From Saprospiraceae bacterium (GTDB taxonomy: Bacteria; Bacteroidota; Bacteroidia; Chitinophagales; Saprospiraceae): a stretch of DNA of 64,000 bases. Below, piece after piece: positions 16,993 through 25,734 of this stretch; the first letter of the stretch is position 1, and each line of letters begins with the position of its first letter. The stretch is taken from contig JADKAE010000029.1 of the NCBI GenBank assembly GCA_016715405.1, positions 1-64,000 on the forward strand. The letters run 5' to 3'. The position numbers and the translations under genes are program-made. The notes beneath the pieces were generated by a model that made no database searches, was not told where the DNA came from, and saw only the letters and a program-made list of their open reading frames with translations.

Positions 16993-17916
16993 CAAGATTT
17001 TCCCCGCCAGCACGCGGCCGTGGCCTTCCTCCGATTCAAACGACCAGCCGGCGATGTGGGGGCTTAGCACCACCTGATCGGATTGGCGCAAATACTGAAA
17101 AGTAGGCGGAAGCGAATCGGGGTCGAGGTGGGCGAAAGAGGATTCTTCGTATTCAATGACATCGAGGGCGGCGCCGAGCACCCTGCCGTTGCGCAGGCGG
17201 TCGGCCAGGCTGTCGGTGTGCAGGATGAGGCCCCTGGCCGTATTCACCACAAAAACGGGTTTGGCAAAGCGATCCAGGAAAGCGCCGTCGACAAAATAGT
17301 GGTTGTCGGGCGAATAGGGAAAATGCAGGCTGAGGATATCGCTTTCGCGCCAAAGCGTATCGAGGTCGACGGCTTCGGCGTATTCGTCGCCGTAGTGGTC
17401 GAGGTAGCGATCGTAGGCGATCACGCGGGCCTCGAAGCCCTTCAGGCGCTGGGCAAAAGCCCGGCCCATATTGCCGTAGCCCATGATGCCGACGGTTTTG
17501 CCTTTTATTTCCACGCCGCGATTACCCTCGCGCATCCATTGCCCCGCGCGCACCTGGCGGTCGGCGCGCGACAAGTTGTTCATTAAGCACAATAATAGTC
17601 CAAGCGTATGTTCGCCAACCGTATCCTTACTGCCTTCCGGCGAGGTTAATACCGCGATACCCAGGCGGGCGGCGGCTTTGAGGTCGATATGCTCTACCCC
17701 TACCCCCCAGCGGGCTATGAAATCGAGGTGGGGCACTCGCTCCAGAAAAGCGGCGTCGAGCGCAAAGCGGCTGCGCACCACCATACCCCGGCATTCGGCA
17801 AGCGCCGCAATTACCTCTTCTTTACTGAGTTGGGTACAATCCAGACAAGCGTAACCCGCGCTTTCGAGCAATTCGCGCAGGACGGGGTGGGTTTTGTCGG
17901 TCAGAGCTATTTTCAT
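16933..17916 (-). CDS. D-2-hydroxyacid dehydrogenase (phosphoglycerate dehydrogenase-like)
   Basis: 327 codons. NAD-binding core GIMGYGNMGRAFAQRL (about residues 144-159), substrate-domain residues RWGVGVEHID and GSKDTVGEHTLGLLL, catalytic Arg in VNTARGLI, Glu in VIEYE and His in LSPHIAGWS. This fits the D-isomer-specific 2-hydroxyacid dehydrogenases; phosphoglycerate dehydrogenase (serine synthesis) is the closest guess but there is no ACT domain. The final 20 or so residues (MLSVVGCLLSVLCSFTLLI) are encoded by the repeat array at 16934-16992, so the natural stop was probably lost or shifted. Last gene of the carA-eno-ftsB-sucD run. Confidence 0.85.
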   Translation of the reverse strand: MKIALTDKTHPVLRELLESAGYACLDCTQLSKEEVIAALAECRGMVVRSRFALDAAFLERVPHLDFIARWGVGVEHIDLKAAARLGIAVLTSPEGSKDTVGEHTLGLLLCLMNNLSRADRQVRAGQWMREGNRGVEIKGKTVGIMGYGNMGRAFAQRLKGFEARVIAYDRYLDHYGDEYAEAVDLDTLWRESDILSLHFPYSPDNHYFVDGAFLDRFAKPVFVVNTARGLILHTDSLADRLRNGRVLGAALDVIEYEESSFAHLDPDSLPPTFQYLRQSDQVVLSPHIAGWSFESEEGHGRVLAGKILMLSVVGCLLSVLCSFTLLI

Positions 17917-17920
17917 CTTT

Positions 17921-17990
17921 AGCGGTTAGCAGTCAGCTCTCAGCTCTCAGCTGCTATGAACTGACTGCTAAGAGCTAACTGCTGAGAGCT
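17921..17990. repeat. heptamer-word inverted array between sucD and the dehydrogenase
   Basis: Words AGCTCTC, AGTCAGC and GGTTAGC in the left half, reverse-complement words (CTGACTG, GAGCTAA, CTGAGAG) in the right half. It fills the gap from the sucD stop to 4 bp before the start of the next gene on the same strand, so it would lie in the transcript between them. Confidence 0.65.
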
Positions 17991-18862
17991 TATTTCTTCA
18001 GCGCCTTCCTCATCGTTTCACCGATCGTGGCGGGAGAATTCACCACCAGGATACCGCATTCCTCCATAATCTTCATTTTGGCGGCGGCGGTATCGTCTTT
18101 GCCGCCGATGATAGCGCCGGCGTGGCCCATCGTGCGGCCTTTAGGCGCCGTCTGTCCGGCGATAAAGCCTACGACGGGTTTGGTGCCGAATTCCTTGATA
18201 TAGCGTGCTGCGTCGGCTTCCATCGTGCCGCCGATCTCGCCGATCATCACGATGCCCTCGGTTTCCGGGTCGTTCATGAGCAATTCTACGGCTTCTTTGG
18301 TAGTGGTGCCCACGATGGGGTCGCCGCCGATACCGATACACGTAGATTGGCCGAGGCCGGCCTTGGTCACCTGGTCAACCGCTTCGTAAGTCAACGTGCC
18401 CGAGCGCGACACGATGCCGATAGTGCCTTTGCGGTGAATAAAACCGGGCATAATGCCGCATTTAGCTTCGTCGGGCGTAATCACGCCGGGACAATTGGGG
18501 CCCACCAGTCGGCAGTCGCGTTTTTCGAGGTAGGCTTTGGTCTTCACCATATCTTGTACGGGGATGCCCTCCGTAATACAGATAATCACCTTGATGCCGG
18601 CGTCGGCGGCTTCCATGATGGCGTCGGCAGCGAATGCCGGCGGCACGAAGATCACCGACGTATCGGCGCCGGCCTTTTGCACAGCATCGGCCACCGTATT
18701 AAACACGGGGCGGCCGAGGTGCGTCTCGCCGCCTTTGCCGGGCGTCACGCCGCCGACTACGTTGGTGCCGTATTCGATCATTTGTTCGGCGTGAAAAGTG
18801 CCTTCCTTGCCGGTATAACCCTGCACAATGATCCTGGAGTTTTTATTAACGAGAACAGACAT
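17990..18862 (-). CDS. sucD: succinyl-CoA ligase (ADP/GDP-forming) subunit alpha
   Basis: 290 codons from the ATG at 18862. Contains the CoA-binding Rossmann start IIVQGYTGKEGTFHAEQM, the Ser/Thr-rich CoA loop, RLVGPNCPGVI, SRSGTLTYEAV and the phosphohistidine loop GHAGAIIGG near residue 247. Catalyses the substrate-level phosphorylation step of the citric acid cycle with the beta subunit encoded at 32638-33840, so the two subunits are split about 14 kb apart and on opposite strands. Length is the family norm. Confidence 0.95.
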   Translation of the reverse strand: MSVLVNKNSRIIVQGYTGKEGTFHAEQMIEYGTNVVGGVTPGKGGETHLGRPVFNTVADAVQKAGADTSVIFVPPAFAADAIMEAADAGIKVIICITEGIPVQDMVKTKAYLEKRDCRLVGPNCPGVITPDEAKCGIMPGFIHRKGTIGIVSRSGTLTYEAVDQVTKAGLGQSTCIGIGGDPIVGTTTKEAVELLMNDPETEGIVMIGEIGGTMEADAARYIKEFGTKPVVGFIAGQTAPKGRTMGHAGAIIGGKDDTAAAKMKIMEECGILVVNSPATIGETMRKALKK

Positions 18863-18893
18863 ATGCGATAGATTCTTTATTTGTTCGTAAAAA

Positions 18894-19193
18894 TTATTCT
18901 TCCACAATGATGTAGACGTCTTCGTCCTGCTGTTTCATGTAGTAGCGCTCGCGGGCAAAACGTTCTTTGTTGGCGTCCATATCCAACCTTTCCTGTTTGG
19001 CCTCTTCGATCTTTTTGGTATAATACGCCTTGTCGTCTTCCAGCTTGTTTACCATGCGTTGCAGCCTGAACTGTGTGAGCACGTCGTGTCTGTCAAAAAA
19101 GACCATCAACGCAAAAAAACACAGCAGTGTAAAGAAATAGCGGTTGCGAAGTGGCCCCGGCAACTTATTGAGCAACATCTGGAGTGTATTCAT
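18894..19193 (-). CDS. FtsB/DivIC-like septum formation initiator protein
   Basis: 99 codons. A short cytoplasmic start, one membrane helix (YFFTLLCFFALMVFF, about residues 19-33), then a Lys/Glu-rich heptad coiled coil (LEDDKAYYTKKIEEAKQERL) and the acidic tail typical of the family. Expected to bridge FtsL and FtsQ in the divisome. The gene lies between eno and sucD, 26 bp after eno; placement right after eno is the same as for ftsB in many bacteria, which supports the call. Confidence 0.85.
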   Translation of the reverse strand: MNTLQMLLNKLPGPLRNRYFFTLLCFFALMVFFDRHDVLTQFRLQRMVNKLEDDKAYYTKKIEEAKQERLDMDANKERFARERYYMKQQDEDVYIIVEE

Positions 19194-19219
19194 AGCTATG
19201 GCGTATTTAAATAAAATAA

Positions 19220-20506
19220 TTAGCCTCCAATCAGTGCGCGACCGGGGAAGATAGCGGCGTCGGCCAGGTCTTCTTCGATGCGCAGCAACTGGTTGTATTT
19301 AGCGATCCTGTCGGAGCGCGAAGCCGAGCCTGTCTTGATCTGGCCGGTATTCAGCGCCACGGCCAGGTCGGCGATGGTCGTATCTTCGGTTTCGCCCGAG
19401 CGGTGGCTCATCACGCTGGTATAGGCATTGCGGGTGGCCAGGTTGACGGCGTCGATGGTTTCGGTAAGGGTGCCGATTTGGTTTACCTTGATCAGGATAG
19501 AATTGGCTACGCCCATATCGATACCGCGCTGTAGGCGGGTGGTATTGGTCACAAAAAGGTCGTCGCCCACCAGTTGTACGCGGCTGCCCAGGGCTTGGGT
19601 GAGGGCCTGCCAGCCGTCCCAGTCGTCTTCGTGCAGGCCGTCTTCGATAGACAGGATGGGGAAGCGGTTGCTCCAGTCGGTCCAGAAGCTCACCATCTCC
19701 GAAGTCGTCAGCTTATCGCCCGTCGACTTTTTGAAATGGTACATGCCGGTAGCTTCGTCGTAGAATTCGGAAGCGGCGGCATCCATAGCGATCATGAGAT
19801 CTTCGCCGGGGCGGTAGCCGGCGGCTTCGATAGCTTTGAGCACCGTTTCGATGGCTTCTTCGTTTGACTTGATATTGGGGGCAAAGCCGCCTTCATCGCC
19901 TACGTTGGTGGAGTAGCCTTTGCTTTTCAGCACTTTTTTGAGGTGGTGGAAGACTTCCACCCCCATGCGGAGCGCTTCGGAGAACGACTCAGCGCCGACG
20001 GGCATAATCATAAACTCCTGGAAGTCGATGCTGTTGTCGGCATGCGAACCTCCGTTGAGGATATTCATCATAGGTACGGGCAACACGTGGGCGTTGACGC
20101 CGCCGAGGTAGCGATACAGTTCCTGTCCGCTGGCTTCAGCGGCGGCTTTGGCCACGGCCAGCGAAACGCCGAGGATGGCGTTGGCGCCCAGCTTAGCCTT
20201 ATTAGGCGTGCCGTCTATGTCGATCATCAACTGGTCGATATAGCGTTGTTCAAAAACGTCTACGCCGATCAGTTCTTCTGCGAGGACTTCTTCCACGTGT
20301 TTGCAGGCGTTGAGTACGCCTTTGCCGAGGAAGCGGGCGGCGTCATCGTCCCGGAGTTCTACGGCTTCGTGTTTGCCGGTAGAGGCGCCCGAGGGCACCG
20401 CTGCGCGGCCCATATATCCGTCTTCGGTCAGTACTTCTACTTCTACCGTGGGGTTGCCGCGGGAGTCGAGGATTTCTCTTGCGCGAATGTCTATGATACT
20501 ACTCAT
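19220..20506 (-). CDS. eno: enolase (phosphopyruvate hydratase)
   Basis: 428 codons, full length. Shows the family start DIRAREILDSRGNPTVEVEV, GASTGKHEAVELRD, metal-binding Asp and Glu residues in AMDAAASEFYD and LSIEDGLHEDDWDGW, catalytic Lys in LIKVNQIGTLTE, and the signature SHRSGETEDTTIADLAV. Converts 2-phosphoglycerate to phosphoenolpyruvate in glycolysis. It is followed by the ftsB-like gene and preceded by carA on the same strand; the 65-bp gap to carA is a repeat array. Confidence 0.97.
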   Translation of the reverse strand: MSSIIDIRAREILDSRGNPTVEVEVLTEDGYMGRAAVPSGASTGKHEAVELRDDDAARFLGKGVLNACKHVEEVLAEELIGVDVFEQRYIDQLMIDIDGTPNKAKLGANAILGVSLAVAKAAAEASGQELYRYLGGVNAHVLPVPMMNILNGGSHADNSIDFQEFMIMPVGAESFSEALRMGVEVFHHLKKVLKSKGYSTNVGDEGGFAPNIKSNEEAIETVLKAIEAAGYRPGEDLMIAMDAAASEFYDEATGMYHFKKSTGDKLTTSEMVSFWTDWSNRFPILSIEDGLHEDDWDGWQALTQALGSRVQLVGDDLFVTNTTRLQRGIDMGVANSILIKVNQIGTLTETIDAVNLATRNAYTSVMSHRSGETEDTTIADLAVALNTGQIKTGSASRSDRIAKYNQLLRIEEDLADAAIFPGRALIGG

Positions 20507-20516
20507 GGTTATGAAT

Positions 20517-20586
20517 TTCGGTTATCTGTTGTCGGTTATCTGTTATCTGTTATCGGTTCACAGTTCACAGTTCACTGTTCACTCAT
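20517..20586. repeat. heptamer-word array between carA and eno
   Basis: Nine consecutive 7-bp words on the plus strand, drifting from GTTATCT/GTTGTCG to GTTCACA/GTTCACT. There is no reverse-complement arm here. The carA TGA stop lies inside the last words, and the array ends about 11 bp before the eno start. Confidence 0.65.
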
Positions 20587-21685
20587 TAATTTCACAAAAT
20601 TGTCGAACAAATAGCGGGCATCGTGGGGGCCGGGCGAGGCTTCGGGGTGGTACTGCACCGAAAACGCCGGTTTGTGTTTTAGTCGCAGGCCTTCTATTGT
20701 ATTGTCGTTGAGGTTGACGTGGGTGACCTCTATAGTGTCTGCGTTGTCGAGAATAGCTTCGCGGCTTACGCCGAAGCCGTGGTTTTGGCTGGTCACCTCG
20801 CAGTGGCCGGTCAGCAGGTTTTTTACGGGGTGGTTGATGCCGCGGTGGCCGTGGTGCATTTTATACGTCGGAATATCCACTGCCAGGGCCAGTAGTTGGT
20901 GCCCCAGGCAGATGCCGAACAAGGGTTTATCTTCCTTAAGGATAGCTTTGGCGGTAGACACGGCGTAGGGCATAGCGGCGGGATCGCCGGGGCCGTTCGA
21001 CAGGAAATAGCCGTGGGGTTGCCAGGCTTGCAGGGTTTCAAAGGGTGTTTTTGCGGGAAATACTTTGAGGTAACACCCGCGGTCGGCCAGGCATTGGAGA
21101 ATGCTGCGCTTGGCGCCGAAATCGAGTACGGCCACGCGAAGGGGGGCATCTTCCCAGCCGAGGGTATAGGCTTCGGGCGTACTTACCTGCGAGGCGAGTT
21201 CGAGGCCTTCCATGGGCGGCACAGCGGCGAGCCTGGCGCGAAGCACTTCAATATCGAGAATTTCTGAAGAGATAATAGCGTTCATGGCGCCTTTATCGCG
21301 GATATGGCGCACGATAGCGCGGGTATCGACATCGGAAATAGCGACCAGCGATTCTTCTTCGAAATATTCCTGGATGGACAAATCGGCCAGGTGCCGGGAA
21401 TACTGAGGAGTGAAATTTTTACAGATCAGGCCGGCGATTTGGATAGCAGAAGACTCTACCTCCGAGCGCCTGGTACCGTAATTGCCGATATGGGCGTTGG
21501 TAGTCACCATCAATTGGCCAAAATAGGATGGATCGGTAAAAATCTCCTGATACCCCGTCATGCCGGTATTAAAACAGATTTCTCCCGTAGTTGTGCCGAT
21601 CTTGCCGGCGGCTTTGCCTCGAAAAACTGTGCCGTCCTCAAGGAGCAACACCGCAGGCGTTGCTTGCAATTCAGTTGTAATCATG
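20572..21685 (-). CDS. carA: carbamoyl-phosphate synthase small subunit
   Basis: 370 codons from the ATG at 21685. N-terminal CarA domain (LLLEDGTVFRGKAAG, CFNTGMTGYQEIFTDPSY) and C-terminal class I glutamine amidotransferase with nucleophile Cys in FGICLGHQLLALA, and HPEASPGPHD. It supplies ammonia from glutamine to CarB for pyrimidine and arginine synthesis; no carB is in this window. Its last codons and TGA stop are encoded inside the 20517-20586 repeat array. A minus-strand TATCTTTG at 21724-21731 is a likely -7 box. Confidence 0.95.
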
Positions 21686-21723
21686 AAAGAAAGCGTACGC
21701 AGTGTAATGTAAAAAAGCTGGGG

Positions 21724-21731
21724 CAAAGATA
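21724..21731 (-). promoter_or_regulatory. probable -7 promoter box of carA
   Basis: TATCTTTG on the minus strand, a full match to TAnnTTTG, 38 bp before the carA start codon. No exact -33 TTTG at the standard spacing. Confidence 0.45.
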
Positions 21732-21919
21732 GTATTAAAGGCCGAATGGGCAGCCCCTGACGGCAAATTTATAGCTCGCCAATTGGGATTAAAAAAGCCG
21801 ATTTGAATAATTGAGCAAATTTTCGCCGGCCTATATACTGGCATTTGGGTAGTTTTTCGATAGGTCAAAAACAGGAATCCCAATAGCTACAAGGGTTTCA
21901 TAAAAAATTAAATAAAAAC

Positions 21920-21951
21920 TTTGGTTATCAATATACTTATCTTTTACTTTG
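21920..21951 (+). promoter_or_regulatory. probable promoter of acpP
   Basis: TTTG at 21920-21923 and TTACTTTG (one mismatch to TAnnTTTG) at 21944-21951, separated by 20 bp, 37 bp before the acpP start. Confidence 0.45.
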
Positions 21952-21988
21952 CACCAGCATTTTGTAAACCAACTAAAGTGGATTCGCT

Positions 21989-22228
21989 ATGTCTAGCATT
22001 GCAGAAAGAGTAAGTAAGATTATTGTTGATAAGCTCGGAGTGGACGAGTCGGAAGTTACGCCGGCCGCCAGCTTCACCAACGACCTGGGGGCAGACTCCC
22101 TGGATACGGTAGAACTTATAATGGAATTTGAAAGAGAATTCAACATTTCAATTCCTGATGAAGAAGCCGAAACCATCCAAACCGTTGGTCAAGCTATCGA
22201 ATATTTGGAGAAGAACGTGAAAGAATAA
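21989..22228 (+). CDS. acpP: acyl carrier protein
   Basis: 79 codons, acidic and helical. The phosphopantetheine Ser is in GADSLDTVELIMEFE (about residue 39). It carries growing acyl chains for fatty-acid synthesis. The next gene is fabF, the usual partner, with a strong hairpin terminator between them at 22248-22292 that would let acpP be expressed in excess. A near-consensus promoter is at 21920-21951. Confidence 0.97.
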   Translation: MSSIAERVSKIIVDKLGVDESEVTPAASFTNDLGADSLDTVELIMEFEREFNISIPDEEAETIQTVGQAIEYLEKNVKE

Positions 22229-22247
22229 TTCATTCTGGTTTTTTTCA

Positions 22248-22292
22248 AATCCACAAACCGGCATAGCTTGATTCCGGTTTGTGGATTTTTTT
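22248..22292 (+). terminator. intrinsic terminator after acpP
   Basis: 14-bp perfect stem (AATCCACAAACCGG at 22248-22261 with its complement at 22274-22287), 12-base loop and a run of seven T. Probably partial, since fabF and rnc follow. Confidence 0.85.
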
Positions 22293-22390
22293 ACCAACAG
22301 ATCTAACAAGCCGGCCTTATCAGTAATCCCCAAGCCAATGTCCGGCCCTGAAACAGGCCGGGTTCCTACAAACAGAAAGTTTCCTTCGCA

Positions 22391-23641
22391 ATGATGAAAA
22401 GAGTTGTCGTCACAGGTCTCGGCGCAGTTACCCCCATTGGCAACAACGTCAAAGCCTATCTGGAAGGGCTGCAAAACGGTGTTAGCGGAGCTAACCTGAT
22501 CACGCATTTCGACGCTTCGCTATTCAAGACGCAATTTGCATGCGAAATCAAGGACCTCGATCCTACCCAGTTTATCGAAGCCAAAGAGGTGCGCAGACTC
22601 GATAATTTTTCGATCTACGCGCTGATTGCCGCCGATGAATCTATTGTGGATGCCGGTATCGACCCCGAAAAGGTGGACTGCGACCGCGTAGGCGTGATTT
22701 GGGGCAGCGGTATCGGAGGATTGCGTTCGCTGGAAAAGGAAATCGAAGATTTTATTGCCGGCAATCAAATCCCGCGCTATAGTCCGTTTATGATCCCCAA
22801 GATGATTTCGGATATTGCAGCAGGGCATATTTCCATTAAATACGGCTTCAGGGGTATCAATTACGGCACGGTTTCGGCCTGTGCATCTTCCACGCACGCC
22901 CTCATCAACGCGTTCGATTATATCCGGCTGGGTAAAAACGATATTATCATTGCCGGCGGTTCGGAAGCTGCGGTTACGAAAGCCGGCATCGGCGGCTTCA
23001 ACGCCATGAAAGCGCTCTCTACCCGCAACGACGATTTCAAAACGGCTTCGCGGCCCTTTGACCTCAACCGCGACGGCTTCGTATTGGGCGAGGGCGGCGC
23101 TTCGCTGGTGCTTGAAGATCTCGAACACGCCCGCAAACGCGGCGCCAAAATTTATGCCGAAATCGTTGGCGGCGGCGCTACTGCCGATGCCTATCACATC
23201 ACGGCCCCCCACCCCGAAGGCCTGGGCGCCCGCAACGTCATGAAGATGTCGCTGGCCGATGCCAAGCTCAATGCCTCGGATATCGACTATATCAACGTAC
23301 ACGGCACATCGACCCCGCTGGGCGATATCTCCGAAGTACGCGCTATTCAACATGTATTTGGCGATGACGCCTATCGCCTCAACATCAGCTCTACGAAGTC
23401 TATGACAGGCCACCTGCTTGGCGCCGCCGGCGCCGTTGAGTCGGTAGCCAGCATTCTCGCTATAGTACACGGTTTTGTCCCCCCCACTATTAACCACTTT
23501 ACGGATGATCCTGAACTCGATCCCAAGCTCAATTTTACTTTTAATCAAGCGCAGGAACGCAAAGTGAGAGCCGTACTCAGCAATACTTTTGGCTTTGGCG
23601 GACACAATTCTTCCGTTATTTTTAAAAAATTCGAAGACTAA
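22391..23641 (+). CDS. fabF: 3-oxoacyl-ACP synthase II (KAS II)
   Basis: 416 codons, full length. Starts MKRVVVTGLGAVTPIG; catalytic Cys in VSACASSTHAL (about residue 163), His in NVHGTSTPLGD, Lys in SSTKSMTGHLLGAAG with the second His, and the closing SNTFGFGGHNSSVIF. Condenses malonyl-ACP with acyl-ACP in fatty-acid elongation. Its TAA stop is followed directly by the TTG start of rnc, with no gap. Confidence 0.97.
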   Translation: MMKRVVVTGLGAVTPIGNNVKAYLEGLQNGVSGANLITHFDASLFKTQFACEIKDLDPTQFIEAKEVRRLDNFSIYALIAADESIVDAGIDPEKVDCDRVGVIWGSGIGGLRSLEKEIEDFIAGNQIPRYSPFMIPKMISDIAAGHISIKYGFRGINYGTVSACASSTHALINAFDYIRLGKNDIIIAGGSEAAVTKAGIGGFNAMKALSTRNDDFKTASRPFDLNRDGFVLGEGGASLVLEDLEHARKRGAKIYAEIVGGGATADAYHITAPHPEGLGARNVMKMSLADAKLNASDIDYINVHGTSTPLGDISEVRAIQHVFGDDAYRLNISSTKSMTGHLLGAAGAVESVASILAIVHGFVPPTINHFTDDPELDPKLNFTFNQAQERKVRAVLSNTFGFGGHNSSVIFKKFED

Positions 23642-24405
23642 TTGAGTGATCTCGTGCGTTTGGTGCTAAGTTTATACAACTACTATTTTTCTACTGACCG
23701 ACAACTGGCACGGCGCTTGCATTCATTGCTCGGATTTACGCCTTCCAACCTTACGCTTTTCAAACTGGCTTTCTCACACAAATCCAGTGTGTCGGATAAA
23801 GCCTATGCCATCCAGAATAACGAAAGACTCGAATACCTCGGCGACGCCGTGCTGGGCACTATCGTGGCCGAATATTTGTTTAAAAAATATCCCAACAGCA
23901 ACGAGGGTTTCCTCACCAAGATGCGTTCGAAGATCGTCAAGCGAAAGTCGCTCAATAAAATTGGCGACAAGATGGGGCTCGACGTGCTGCTCAACGAATA
24001 CAACAATACCCGCCTGAGCCGTTCGATGCTCGGCAACGCCGTCGAAGCGCTTGTAGGCGCCCTTTACCTCGAATGTGGCTATCATAAGACCAAAATTTTG
24101 TAGTCAGACGCATGTTGCGGCAATATATCAATGTGCACGACCTGGAAACGTTTGACGACAATTACAAGAGTCAGTTGCTGGAATGGTGCCAGAAAAACGG
24201 TCAAACGATCAGCTACAAATTACTCGCCCGCTATAAGTTTGAAAAACGCGACCGCTTTAAGGTAGCCGTAATGGTAGATGGCAAAAAGGTAGCTACTGCC
24301 GACGATTTCAATAAGAAAAGTGCCGAACAAATCGCTTCCGAAAAAGCTATGGTTGCCCTGGGCATCATCAGCGAAGAAGATCTGGAGGAAGACGACGACG
24401 AATAG
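23642..24405 (+). CDS. rnc: ribonuclease III (frameshift near 24098)
   Basis: Cleaves double-stranded RNA in rRNA and mRNA processing. The catalytic domain shows NNERLEYLGDAVLGTIVAEYL, with the acidic residues of the active site, and NAVEALVGALYLECGY. The frame stops at 24103, but adding one T to the T run at about 24097 restores KIFVVRRML and joins the double-stranded-RNA-binding domain (ISYKLLARY, FKVAVMVDGKKVATA, KKSAEQIASEKAMVAL) ending at 24405. The start is TTG at 23642, abutting the fabF stop; GTG at 23654 or 23663 would also fit family length. Neighbours acpP-fabF-rnc are a common bacterial set. Confidence 0.92.
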
Positions 24406-24423
24406 GCCTTTATCCCACGCCTT

Positions 24424-25672
24424 ATGCTGTGGACAACCCGCGATATTGCGCAATTAGCGCCCGACCCTGCCACGCTGGAACGGGCCCGCCCCCTGGTCCA
24501 CGCCCGTCGCTGGCAATCGGCCGGCGCCATCGACGATTTATTGTGGGGCGAATTCCGCACGCCCGGCGATCCCTATCTCGTTGCTGCCCGAATTTCCGCC
24601 ACGCCCGCTTTCTATTGTTCCTGCCCGGTAAAGCGCAAACCCTGCAAACACGTGTTGGCCCTCTTGCTGCTGGCTGCGCAGGGTAGCGATGCGTTCACCA
24701 CCGGACTGGAAGCTCCCGACTGGGTATCCGCCTGGCTGTTGCGACTGCAGCGCAAGCGCGAAAAAACAACCGCCGCCGCACCCCAGGTAGCTACTACTGA
24801 TAAAAGACTGGCAGCCATGCAGGCGGGTGCGGCTGATTTGTTGTCCTGGCTGCACCAACTTATCGGCCAGGGCCTCGCCGCTGCCGAAGCGCACCACGAA
24901 GAATGGGATAGGTTTGCCGCCCGGCTCGTCGATGCCAAGCTGGGCAGCATAGCCCGCAGGCTACGGCTTATCCATGCGGCAATCGGCACCGATAACTGGC
25001 CCCAAACCGTATTGCATGAACTGGCCGACCTCTACCTCTTTGCAGATGCAGCAGGAGCTCCTAAGTCTGGCCGGCGTGAATATTCGAAAAGAAGACCTTC
25101 CAGCCGGAGAAAATATACTCACCGACCGGTGGATATCGCTCGGCCGGCGCCAATACGCCGAAGACCAGCTCAGCGTGCGACGCACCTGGCTGATTGGCGA
25201 ACAAAGCGGGCAGTTTGCCCTGTTACTGGATTTTGCTTGGGGAAACAACGATTTTGAACAGCAATGGCCCGCAGGCACAGCTATCGAGGGCACTTTGGCC
25301 TTTTATCCCGCTGTGTACCCCCAACGCGCGGTGATACAGACCTTCCACTTAAGCGATACCCCTTTTCAAATTCCCGAAGGGAACGCCCATTTTGAAGCGT
25401 TATTTGACAACTACGCCGGCGCGTTGGCGGCAAATCCGTGGCTGTCGGCCTTTCCTGCGTTGATCGATGGCGTCATTCCGGTATTTCAGCAGTCGCAGTG
25501 GCTGCTGATCGACCCACAAAATCGCCATATCCCGCTGGCGCCTTCGGCAACGGGATACTGGCCGCTATTGGCATTAAGCGGAGGGCGGCCCCTTTCCATT
25601 TTCGGTGAATGGAACGGCGCCGCCCTCTTGCCCATCAGCGCTGTGGCCGGTCAGCGAATCGTGGCCTTGTAG
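24424..25672 (+). CDS. SWIM zinc-finger protein (frameshift near 25045)
   Basis: About 415 codons when joined. The SWIM metal site, CSCPVKRKPCKHVLAL (CxC...CxH), lies at about residues 62-77 and is expected to bind zinc and mediate DNA or protein contacts. The first frame leaves sense after ELADLYLFA near 25045 and the sense continues in another frame with QQELLSLAGVNIRKEDL and WLIGEQSGQFALLLDF to the TAG at 25672. In many bacteria such SWIM proteins sit with MoxR ATPase and VWA genes; here the convergent neighbour is a VWA protein. Function unknown. Confidence 0.75.
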
Positions 25673-25732
25673 AGACGCAATGCATTGCGTCTCTACCGGT
25701 TTCATGCATGAGACGCAATGCATTGCGTCTCT
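25671..25732. repeat. two copies of a palindromic repeat
   Basis: Copy 1 at 25671-25694 is a perfect 24-bp palindrome with core AGACGCAATGCATTGCGTCT; copy 2 at 25710-25731 is a 22-bp perfect copy. Together they lie between two convergent genes and could act as a bidirectional terminator. A repeat with this core occurs widely in unrelated bacterial genomes, from memory. Confidence 0.85.
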
Positions 25733-25734
25733 AC

